From NCBI GenBank assembly GCA_012719335.1, contig JAAYAO010000261.1, forward strand, positions 1 to 6,325: a DNA stretch of 6,325 bases, given 5' to 3'. A program made the translations under genes and the position numbers. This DNA comes from Propionibacterium sp. Its GTDB lineage: Bacteria; Actinomycetota; Actinomycetes; Propionibacteriales; Propionibacteriaceae. The notes under the pieces were generated by a model, which saw nothing but the letters and a program-made list of their open reading frames with translations, was not told where the DNA came from and made no database searches. Positions within the stretch are counted from its first letter, which is position 1. Every line of letters starts with the position of its first letter. Shown here piece after piece: positions 1 through 6,325 of the stretch.

Positions 1-46
1 ATCCGGGCGGGGGCACGTTCATGTTCGGACCCCGACGCCGGTTGAC

Positions 47-63
47 CGGGCACGCAGTGCCCG
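47..63. other. Perfect 7-bp hairpin in the left intergenic region
   Basis: CGGGCAC (47-53) and GTGCCCG (57-63) are exact inverted repeats around a 3-nt GCA loop. Neither side is followed by a T-run. A plus-strand frame open from position 1 stops at 43-45, directly before this stem, so it could be a terminator for a gene ending just inside the left edge. That 14-codon tail is too short to recognise. It could equally be a second, distal stop structure for the minus-strand gene. The structure is seen; the role is a guess. Confidence 0.35.
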
Positions 64-138
64 CGTCGAAACCACGCCGAGGATGCCACTCGTGCCGTGC
101 ACGCGAAATCGATGAACCCGCAGCCGTGCCGCTTTCCT

Positions 139-155
139 GCGAGCCGAGGGCTCGC
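139..155 (-). terminator. Putative terminator of the minus-strand membrane protein gene
   Basis: GCGAGCC (139-145) and GGCTCGC (149-155) form a perfect 7-bp stem with a 3-nt loop. The stem begins 13 nt beyond the TGA at 171-169 of the minus-strand gene, which is where an intrinsic terminator would sit. There is no T-run after the stem in either direction (AGGAAAGC follows on the minus strand). Actinobacterial terminators often lack a strong U tract, so this is plausible but not certain. Confidence 0.45.
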
Positions 156-168
156 GAACCCGCCGGGC

Positions 169-2193
169 TCAGCGCACCTGGGAGGCGCGCTCACCGGCGC
201 GCGAGACGACCTGCTTCCACTGGTCGTCGGAGAAGTCGAACTCACCATCGACCGGCAGCACCAGGTAGGCGACGCTGCTGTTGGCGGTGACCACACCGAC
301 CCGGTAGCCCAGGTCGCCCGAGCCGGACTTCTGGGTGACCTCGTAGACGTAGCCCTCCACGTCGGCCCCACGGGCGCCGTGCCCGTCGACCTCGACCGGA
401 TCGGACACGGTCGCGGTCAGCATCCGGTCGGTGCACGAGGACATCGACTTGTTGACCTCTTCGACGAAGCTCTTGGCCGAATCCTCGCTGTTCATCGTCA
501 GCAGCACCTCGTCCATCCCGAAGGCGGTCGGGCTGGCCGGATCGTCCATCAACAGGAAGGTCGTCTGCCGGGCGTCCTCGGCATTCTTCACCGCACCCCA
601 GGAGGAAACGCCCTCACACTGGGAGCCGATCACGGTGATGTCGCTCGTTGCCGGGTTCGCCGACCAGGAACCGGCACCCGAGGTGATCCGCGGGATGTCG
701 GCCGGGCTCAGGAAGCCCGGGTCGCCACCGTCGGTGGGCGGTGGGCCCTGGGCGACGCCGGGGGTCAGGCTGCACAGACCTACCGCGGCATTGCACTGGG
801 CGTCGATCACCCCGGCCATCGCCCGGGCCAGGCCGGACATCTCGACCGGCTTCTCGGGCTGGGCAATGTCGATGACGTTCACCGCGGTACCGGTGCGGGC
901 GATCAGGATCGTGTGTCGAATGCCCTTGTCGTCCTGCACCTCGGTGGTGATGCCGACCGCTTCATTGCCGACGTCACTGATGTTGTAGCCACCGGTGATC
1001 AGGGTCGGTTCCTTGTCGCAGGCGCCCAACTGGGTGGCCCGGTTCGCGAACACCTGGGCGGCTTCCTCGGCGGTGGCATAGGTGTCGACCACATGCAGGG
1101 CGGTGGCACCGTCCTCACCGGTGGTCAGGGTGCGCAACATCGTCGCGCGCGGCACCGCCGCCCCGTCCACGGTCAGCCGGATGCAGGTCGGACGCGGCGA
1201 CTCGTCGGTCAACCCCTCCTGGGTCAGCGACACCTTCCAGGGCTGGTCGGTGATCTGCTTGGCGGCCGCATCGGTGAGCATCATTCGCTCGGCGGGGAAG
1301 GGTTCGGGCGGCCGGGTGCTGCCGGGGGTCTCCGAACCGGGCGGCTCGGTCGCCACCGGGTTGTCGCTACCGGTGATCACCGCATAGCCGATCGCCACCG
1401 CAATGATCAGCAGGGCCGCGACCCCGGCCAGCGACAGCGAGAAGCGGGTGCGCTTGTCCAGCGACGAATCGGTCGGGGCGTCCCATTCGACCAGGTGCCC
1501 TTCCTTGGCCCGGGCCGGGGTGCCGCCGCGCTTGCCGCGTTCCTTGACCATGGCCGGGGGACGAGCCGGGCCGGCGATCTTGCCGGCCGGAACCGGGCCG
1601 ACCGGTTCGGGTGCCGGGGCCTGCGGGGCCGGGGCCGGTTGGTTGGCATACGACGGCGGCTGCAGGGTCGGCATCGGCGGCGGACGCAGCACGGTCCCAT
1701 CCTCGGGCACCGACGGGGTTTCGGGGGCGGCGGGAGGCTCGGGGGCCCGCGCCGTGGTGGCCGCCGCAGCGGGGGCGGCCGGTTCGATCTTGCGCGGTTC
1801 ACGCCCCGCGGGCGGTCGCAGCACGGTCTCATCGGCCGGTGGGCCGCTCACGTCCTCGGCGGGCGTGGCGGGAGCGACGGGCGGGTGGCCGCGGCGTCCC
1901 ACCGGACGCAGCACCGTGGCGTCCTCGGGAGCATCACCGTCATCGGTGGGCGGCGGGGCCGAGGTGATCCGCACCCGGCGGGCCGGCGCGGAGACCTGTT
2001 GGATCGGGGGGTGCGCAGTGGGCTCCGGGGCGGTCCAGGCGCGGCGGGAAACCGGTGCCGGTTCGTCGGCGTGGTCGGCTTCGGGCCACACCCCGCGACG
2101 ACCGCGAACGTTCGCATCGTCACCGGCAGAGGGACGGGAGGAGTCGTCGGTGAACGCGCGCCGCGGGCGCGGTGCATCGGTGCCTTCGGCCAC
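169..2193 (-). CDS. Bitopic membrane protein with Pro-rich cytoplasmic region, TVLRP repeats and duplicated Cys-paired ectodomain
   Basis: The protein has 674 residues and no function I can name. The GTG start at 2193 is chosen because GAGAGGAG lies 5 nt upstream; the longer frame to 2289 has no such support. Residues 1-250 are Pro/Ala-rich and probably disordered and cytoplasmic, with three copies of an acidic-x-T-V-L-R-P motif centred on T93, T123 and T167, ending in Lys/Arg-rich stretches. Residues 252-273 form one hydrophobic helix, with basic residues (KRTR) before it, giving N-in, C-out topology. A Pro/Ser/Thr linker (about 277-300) leads to the ectodomain. All six cysteines are extracellular: C337, C392, C467, C474, C526 and C587. 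Two segments look like copies of one domain: each has a Cys, then 55-61 residues later a second Cys at the end of an acidic/Ala helix (TAEEAAQVF...ACD; NSEDSAKSF...SCTD). The pattern loosely recalls the extracellular sensor domain of mycobacterial PknH and related lipoproteins, but no kinase domain is present. It is divergent from the purine cluster, and a hairpin lies after the stop. The reading frame is sure; the function is unknown. Confidence 0.9.
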   Translation of the reverse strand: MAEGTDAPRPRRAFTDDSSRPSAGDDANVRGRRGVWPEADHADEPAPVSRRAWTAPEPTAHPPIQQVSAPARRVRITSAPPPTDDGDAPEDATVLRPVGRRGHPPVAPATPAEDVSGPPADETVLRPPAGREPRKIEPAAPAAAATTARAPEPPAAPETPSVPEDGTVLRPPPMPTLQPPSYANQPAPAPQAPAPEPVGPVPAGKIAGPARPPAMVKERGKRGGTPARAKEGHLVEWDAPTDSSLDKRTRFSLSLAGVAALLIIAVAIGYAVITGSDNPVATEPPGSETPGSTRPPEPFPAERMMLTDAAAKQITDQPWKVSLTQEGLTDESPRPTCIRLTVDGAAVPRATMLRTLTTGEDGATALHVVDTYATAEEAAQVFANRATQLGACDKEPTLITGGYNISDVGNEAVGITTEVQDDKGIRHTILIARTGTAVNVIDIAQPEKPVEMSGLARAMAGVIDAQCNAAVGLCSLTPGVAQGPPPTDGGDPGFLSPADIPRITSGAGSWSANPATSDITVIGSQCEGVSSWGAVKNAEDARQTTFLLMDDPASPTAFGMDEVLLTMNSEDSAKSFVEEVNKSMSSCTDRMLTATVSDPVEVDGHGARGADVEGYVYEVTQKSGSGDLGYRVGVVTANSSVAYLVLPVDGEFDFSDDQWKQVVSRAGERASQVR
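1681..1929 (-). repeat. Three acidic-x-TVLRP peptide repeats within the cytoplasmic region
   Basis: The motif occurs as PEDATVLRP (residues 89-97, nt 1929-1903), PADETVLRP (119-127, nt 1839-1813) and PEDGTVLRP (163-171, nt 1707-1681), spaced 30 and 44 residues apart. The linkers are Pro/Ala-rich and not conserved, so the nine-residue core is what has been kept. A Thr preceded by acidic residues and followed by two hydrophobic residues in disordered sequence resembles actinobacterial Ser/Thr-kinase sites that FHA domains bind once phosphorylated. That reading is inference. The repeat itself is seen directly. Confidence 0.85.
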
Positions 2194-2399
2194 TGCTACT
2201 CCTCTCCGACGGCGTGGAAGTCGACCTGAGTACAACTCCCGAGCAGCCCGAGTCGTTCCCAGTGTGCCTGGTGTGACGACCGAGAGCAAAGGATGAGCCC
2301 ATCCGTCCTGCCCACCGGTCGGTCAACCCACGGGAGTTTATCGCCCACAGGCGTGTCATGGCGAGTCAGGGTGGATGCAGGGGTGAGCATGGACCCGAC
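2194..2399. promoter_or_regulatory. Divergent intergenic region between the two membrane protein genes
   Basis: About 206 bp separate the two divergent starts, so promoters for both should lie here. On the minus strand TAAACT (2340-2335) fits the actinobacterial TANNNT -10 pattern and would give a leader of roughly 130 nt for the 169-2193 gene; no good -35 stands at the normal distance. On the plus strand I see no convincing -10. A short inverted repeat, GGATG/CATCC (2291-2295/2300-2304), lies near the middle. No riboswitch or clear operator was recognised. Confidence 0.4.
2199..2206 (-). promoter_or_regulatory. Ribosome binding site that fixes the GTG start at 2193
   Basis: Read on the minus strand this is GAGAGGAG, a strong Shine-Dalgarno match, with 5 nt between it and the GTG at 2193-2191. 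It is the main reason for preferring this start over the ATG at 2289, which would place the site inside the coding region and add a low-complexity, Arg-rich leader. Confidence 0.8.
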
Positions 2400-3689
2400 A
2401 TGAGTACCGGCTCCAGCCGCCGTCGCGGCCCTCAGATCACGCTGGCGGTGACCACCGCCGACCACGACGACAGTCCCGACGAACCGAGCGGCGACCGGGT
2501 GTTGCCGCCGGTTCCGGCCGGGCTGATCGGTGGCGCGGTGGCCGCCGCGGGTGGCTGGATTCTGGTCGCCGGCCTGGTGGTGGCCGCCTGGTTGAGCGCT
2601 CAGGTGGGCAGCCTCACCGACGCCCTGCGGGTGGCCACCGGGGTGTGGATCGCCGGACACGGCGGCGGGTTCGTCACGGGCACCACCCGGTGGACGGTGA
2701 TCCCGCTCGGGCTCACCCTGCTCTTCGCGGTGATGGTGCACGCGGTCGCGGCCTTCGCCGCCCGGCAATACCTGGCCGGGCACCCCGACCCCACCGACGC
2801 CGACCGGGCCCGCGCGGCCCGGCACGCCACCGGCCTGGTGGTGCTCGGCTATCTGGTCGGCCCGGTGGGCGCGGCGCTGTGGCTCGGTGCGGCCGAACAA
2901 GCCGCCCGGGTCTTTCTCGGCGCGGCCCTGGTGGCGGCGGTGTTCGGCGGGCTGGGAGCGGCCCGGGGGGAACGCCACCGCTGGTTGTCCCGGTTGCCGC
3001 GGCCCTGGCCGGCGGTGATTCGCGGCACGCTGGCCTCGGTCGCCACCCTGCTGGTGTTGGGGCTGGCCCTGCTGGTCGCGGCGGTGATCACCCACTGGGA
3101 GCGGGTGGACGCGCTCACCGCCTCCCTGGAGGCGGGCCCCGCCGGCACCGTACTGCTGTGGATTCTGCAGGTGGCCTTCCTGCCCAATGTCGTGGTGTGG
3201 AGCACCTCCTGGCTGCTCGGCGCCGGCTTCACCTTCGGCGTCGACTCGGTGGTCTCCCCGGCGGTCACCGATCTGGGGCTGTTGCCGGCCATCCCGCTGC
3301 TCGGCGCGCTGCCGTCCGAAGGTGCCGGGTCGATCCACCCGCTGTGGTGGTTGCTCGGCGGTGTGGTGGCCGGGGTGGTCGCGGCCCTGTGGGCGGTGCG
3401 GCAGCGGCCTCGGGCCCGGTTCGACGAGACCGCGCTGATCGGGGGCCTGGCCGGTCTGCTGACCGCCCTCGGTTTCGTCGGCCTGGCCGCGATCAGCGGT
3501 GGCGACCTCGGCACCGAACACCTGGTCGGCGTCGGCCCGCGACTGCTGGAACTGCTGATCATGTCGCTGGGGGTGCTCGGCATCACCGGGGTGGTCACCG
3601 GTCTGACCGTGGGCCTGCTGCGGCTGCGCCGCGCGCGGAGCGAGGACGTCGGCCCGCCCGGGGCGGACGAGGACACCGACGACGACTGA
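2400..3689 (+). CDS. Polytopic membrane protein, DUF6350-like
   Basis: A 429-residue integral membrane protein of unknown function. After a hydrophilic N-terminus (about 40 residues with an Arg cluster) I count roughly nine or ten hydrophobic segments: about 42-66, 99-122, 143-166, 172-192, 206-229, 251-273, 290-305, 315-333, 345-368 and 385-408. It ends in an acidic cytoplasmic tail (DEDTDDD). The most characteristic stretch is LPNVVVW at 261-267, then GAGF at 274-277 and a PAIPLLGALP segment, which matches my memory of the actinobacterial DUF6350 family. In mycobacteria a similar membrane protein (Rv0955) also sits directly before purN-purH, so the neighbourhood supports the call. The ATG at 2400 is chosen because GGTGAG lies 12 nt upstream; the in-frame ATG at 2358 would add 14 residues and cannot be excluded. 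The gap to purN is 51 nt with no terminator, so it may be transcribed with the purine genes. No catalytic motif is visible. The placement may hint at a nucleotide or one-carbon link, but that is conjecture. Confidence 0.88.
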   Translation: MSTGSSRRRGPQITLAVTTADHDDSPDEPSGDRVLPPVPAGLIGGAVAAAGGWILVAGLVVAAWLSAQVGSLTDALRVATGVWIAGHGGGFVTGTTRWTVIPLGLTLLFAVMVHAVAAFAARQYLAGHPDPTDADRARAARHATGLVVLGYLVGPVGAALWLGAAEQAARVFLGAALVAAVFGGLGAARGERHRWLSRLPRPWPAVIRGTLASVATLLVLGLALLVAAVITHWERVDALTASLEAGPAGTVLLWILQVAFLPNVVVWSTSWLLGAGFTFGVDSVVSPAVTDLGLLPAIPLLGALPSEGAGSIHPLWWLLGGVVAGVVAALWAVRQRPRARFDETALIGGLAGLLTALGFVGLAAISGGDLGTEHLVGVGPRLLELLIMSLGVLGITGVVTGLTVGLLRLRRARSEDVGPPGADEDTDDD

Positions 3690-3728
3690 GCCCCGCGACG
3701 CATTCGACCAACCCCACCGTCGTCCCGA

Positions 3729-3734
3729 TAGGCT
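3729..3734 (+). promoter_or_regulatory. Candidate -10 element for leaderless purN transcription
   Basis: TAGGCT, preceded by GA, fits the TANNNT -10 hexamer of actinobacterial housekeeping promoters. It ends 6 nt before the purN GTG at 3741, so transcription would begin at or next to the start codon itself. No Shine-Dalgarno sequence exists between 3690 and 3740, which agrees with a leaderless message. The -35 is weak: TTCGAC at 3703-3708 is 20 nt away, longer than the usual 17-18. Confidence 0.5.
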
Positions 3735-3740
3735 TGCCCG

Positions 3741-4305
<565 letters not shown>

Positions 4306-4313
<8 letters not shown>

Positions 4314-5871
4314 GGACACGATCATTCCGCTGCGCCGCGCCCTGGTGTCGGTCTACGACAAGACCAAGCTCACCGAGCTCGGCCGGCAACTCGCCGACGC
4401 CGGGGTGGAGATCGTCTCCACCGGCTCCACCGCCCGCACCCTCGCCGAGGCGGGTATCGCGGTCACCGGCATCGAGGACGTCACCGGTTTCCCCGAATGC
4501 CTGGACGGCCGGGTGAAGACCCTGCACCCGCACGTGCACGCCGGCATTCTCGCCGACCGGCGCCTGGACGACCACCGGCAGCAGTTGACCGACCTGAACA
4601 TCACCCCCTTCGACCTGGTGGTGGTGAACCTCTACCCGTTCACCGAAACCGTGGCCTCCGGGGCGGCCCCCGACGAGTGCATCGAACAGATCGACATCGG
4701 TGGGCCGACGATGGTGCGGGCCGCGGCGAAGAACCACCCCTCGGTGGCCGTGTTGACCTCGGTCGACCAGTACGACGGCCTCACCGCCGCCCTGGCCGCC
4801 GGCGGGTACACCCTGCAGCAACGCCGCGATCTGGCCGCGGCCGCCTTCGTGCACACCGCCACCTACGACATCGCGGTGGCGTCCTGGATGACCTCGACGG
4901 TGGCCACCACCGACGACCCGCTGTTCCCCGAATGGTTGGGTGCCTCCTGGACCCGGATCGGCACCCTGCGCTACGGCGAGAACTCCCACCAGCCGGCCGC
5001 GTTGTACAACTACGCCCCCGGCCCGGCGGGCATCGTGCAGGCCGAACTGCTGCACGGCAAGGAGATGAGCTTCAACAACTACACCGACGGGGAGGCCGCC
5101 TACCGGGCCGCCCACGACTTCGACGACCCGGCGGTGGCGATCATCAAGCACGCCAACCCCTGCGGTATCGCGGTCGGCGCCGACATCGCCGAAGCGCACC
5201 GCAAGGCCCACGCCTGTGACCCGGTGTCGGCCTTCGGCGGGGTGATCGCCACCAACCGTCCGGTCAGCGTCGAGATGGCCGAGGCGGTCGCCGAGATCTT
5301 CACCGAGGTCGTCCTCGCCCCCGGTTACCAGGACGGGGCGTTGGAGATTCTCAGCCGCAAGAAGAACATCCGGCTGCTCACCGTGCCGGCCTACACCCAC
5401 CGGCAACGCACCCTGCACCCGATCTCCGGCGGGGCCCTGTTGCAGGCCCCCGATCAACTCGACGCCCCCGGCGACGACCCGGCGAACTGGACCCTGGCCA
5501 CCGGCGCCCCCGCCGACGAGGCCAGCCTGGCCGACCTGCGCTTCGCCTGGCGGGCCTGCCGCGCGGTCAAGTCGAATGCGATTCTGCTGGCCGACGACGG
5601 CGCCTCGGTCGGGGTCGGGATGGGTCAGGTCAACCGGGTCGACTCGGCCCGGCTCGCGGTCGAACGTGCCGGTGCCGACCGGGCCCGTGGTGCGGTGGCC
5701 GCCTCCGACGCCTTCTTCCCCTTCGCCGACGGCCTGCAGATTCTGCTGGACGCCGGGGTGCGTGCGGTCGTCCAACCCGGCGGGTCGGTGCGTGACGCCG
5801 AGGTGATCGAAGCCGCCGAAGCGGCCGGCATCACCATGTACCTGACCGGTACCCGCCACTTCTTCCACTGA
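4306..5871 (+). CDS. purH: Bifunctional AICAR formyltransferase / IMP cyclohydrolase
   Basis: Catalyses the last two steps to IMP: formylation of AICAR with 10-formyl-THF, then ring closure of FAICAR. At 521 residues it has the usual family length. The N-terminal MGS-like IMP cyclohydrolase domain (about 1-200) shows STGSTARTL and [15 protein letters not shown], with the conserved KTLHP at 71-75. The C-terminal AICAR formyltransferase domain (about 205-521) shows YGENSHQ from Y223, the catalytic Lys-His pair K281-H282 in [25 protein letters not shown] at 470-473 and VQPGGSVRD at 489-497. All key residues are present. The ATG at 4306 is chosen because AGGAG at 4297-4301 lies 4 nt upstream inside the end of purN and the protein then aligns from its first strand; the frame is open further upstream only as an overlap with purN. 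The start overlaps the purN stop, and folD follows after 14 nt. Confidence 0.98.
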
Positions 5872-5885
5872 CAGGAGCTGAGCCG

Positions 5886-6325
5886 ATGACTGCGCAGAAA
5901 CTGGACGGCAAGGCTGCCGCCGCCTCGATCAAGGACGAACTCGCCACCCGGGTTGCCGCCCTGCGGGAACGGGGCATCGTGCCCGGCCTGGGCACCGTGC
6001 TGGTCGGGGACGACCCCGGCTCGCACTCCTATGTGCGCGGCAAGCACCGCGACTGTGAACAGGTCGGGATCGCGTCGATCAAGGTGGAGCTGCCCGCCGA
6101 CGCGTCCGCCGCCGACGTCGAGGCCCGGATCAACGAACTGAACGCCGATCCGGCCTGCACCGGGTACATAGTGCAGTTGCCGTTGCCGAAGCACCTGGAC
6201 GACAACTGGGCGCTCGGCCTGATCGACCCCGACAAGGACGCCGACGGCCTGCACCCCACCAATCTGGGCCGGCTGGTACTGGGTGAACCCGGGCCGTTGC
6301 CGTGCACCCCGCGCGGCATCATCGA
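5886..6325 (+). CDS. folD: Methylene-THF dehydrogenase / methenyl-THF cyclohydrolase, 5' part
   Basis: FolD oxidises 5,10-methylene-THF to methenyl-THF with NADP and hydrolyses it to 10-formyl-THF, the formyl donor used by the PurN and PurH encoded just upstream. The window ends inside the gene: 146 codons of an expected 280-290 are visible, covering the N-terminal catalytic domain but not most of the NADP-binding Rossmann domain. Conserved features are [15 protein letters not shown] with Y49 and catalytic K53, [13 protein letters not shown] with Q97, and [17 protein letters not shown] with D120, followed by the PCTPRGI turn at 139-145. These match the E. coli Tyr52/Lys56/Gln98/Asp121 set. 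The ATG at 5886 has AGGAG at 5873-5877, 8 nt upstream, and is 14 nt after the purH stop, so it is very likely in the same transcript. The cut is at the window edge, not a mutation. Confidence 0.97.
   Translation, partial: MTAQKLDGKAAAASIKDELATRVAALRERGIVPGLGTVLVGDDPGSHSYVRGKHRDCEQVGIASIKVELPADASAADVEARINELNADPACTGYIVQLPLPKHLDDNWALGLIDPDKDADGLHPTNLGRLVLGEPGPLPCTPRGII

Noticed and set aside
57..90. TTCGA-like stretch on the minus strand suggesting a tRNA T-loop
   Set aside because: The flanking bases do not form a T-stem and no acceptor or anticodon arm can be drawn.
1..115. Plus-strand frames open at the left edge, ending at 45 and 115
   Set aside because: Too short to recognise; no motif supports either as the end of a real gene, so neither is listed as a CDS.
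97..2229. 710-codon open frame on the plus strand opposite the membrane protein gene
   Set aside because: Its translation is Gly/Arg/His-rich with no family resemblance, as expected for the antisense shadow of a GC-rich gene; the minus-strand frame has a strong ribosome binding site, a membrane helix and ordered Cys pattern.
2194..2289. Upstream start (ATG at 2289) for the minus-strand membrane protein
   Set aside because: It would put the strong GAGAGGAG site inside the coding region; the added 32 residues are Arg-rich and show no domain. GTG at 2193 is better placed.

Overview
This is a high-GC window with GTG starts, dense NNC/NNG codon use and long shadow ORFs opposite real genes. These traits, plus an actinobacterial-type (DUF6350-like) membrane protein directly upstream of purN-purH-folD, point to an actinobacterium. 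I cannot place it to genus from sequence alone.

Layout: positions 1-168 hold no convincing gene but contain two perfect 7-bp hairpins, one of them just past the stop of the minus-strand gene. Positions 2193 down to 169 (minus strand) encode a 674-residue bitopic membrane protein. It has a Pro/Ala-rich cytoplasmic half carrying three copies of an acidic-T-V-L-R-P motif, one transmembrane helix, and an ectodomain that looks like two tandem copies of a Cys-paired sensor-like domain. Positions 2194-2399 are a divergent intergenic region. On the plus strand follow a polytopic membrane protein (2400-3689, DUF6350-like), purN (3741-4313), purH (4306-5871) and the first half of folD (5886 to the window end).

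How the genes work together: PurN and PurH carry out the two 10-formyl-tetrahydrofolate-dependent formyl transfers of de novo purine synthesis, and PurH also closes the ring to IMP. FolD makes the 10-formyl-THF that both consume, so the plus-strand cluster joins the one-carbon donor to its two users. purN and purH overlap by 8 nt and folD follows 14 nt later, so these three are very probably co-transcribed. A TANNNT hexamer 6 nt before the purN GTG, with no ribosome binding site, suggests a leaderless purN transcript in addition to any read-through from the membrane gene. The divergent minus-strand gene has no visible metabolic link to this cluster. Its cytoplasmic Thr motifs and Cys-paired ectodomain suggest an envelope or signalling role.

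The purine and folate genes are ordinary and intact. The parts worth a second look are the two poorly characterised membrane proteins and the purN start region. I found no mobile element, CRISPR array, RNA gene or clear new multi-gene system.
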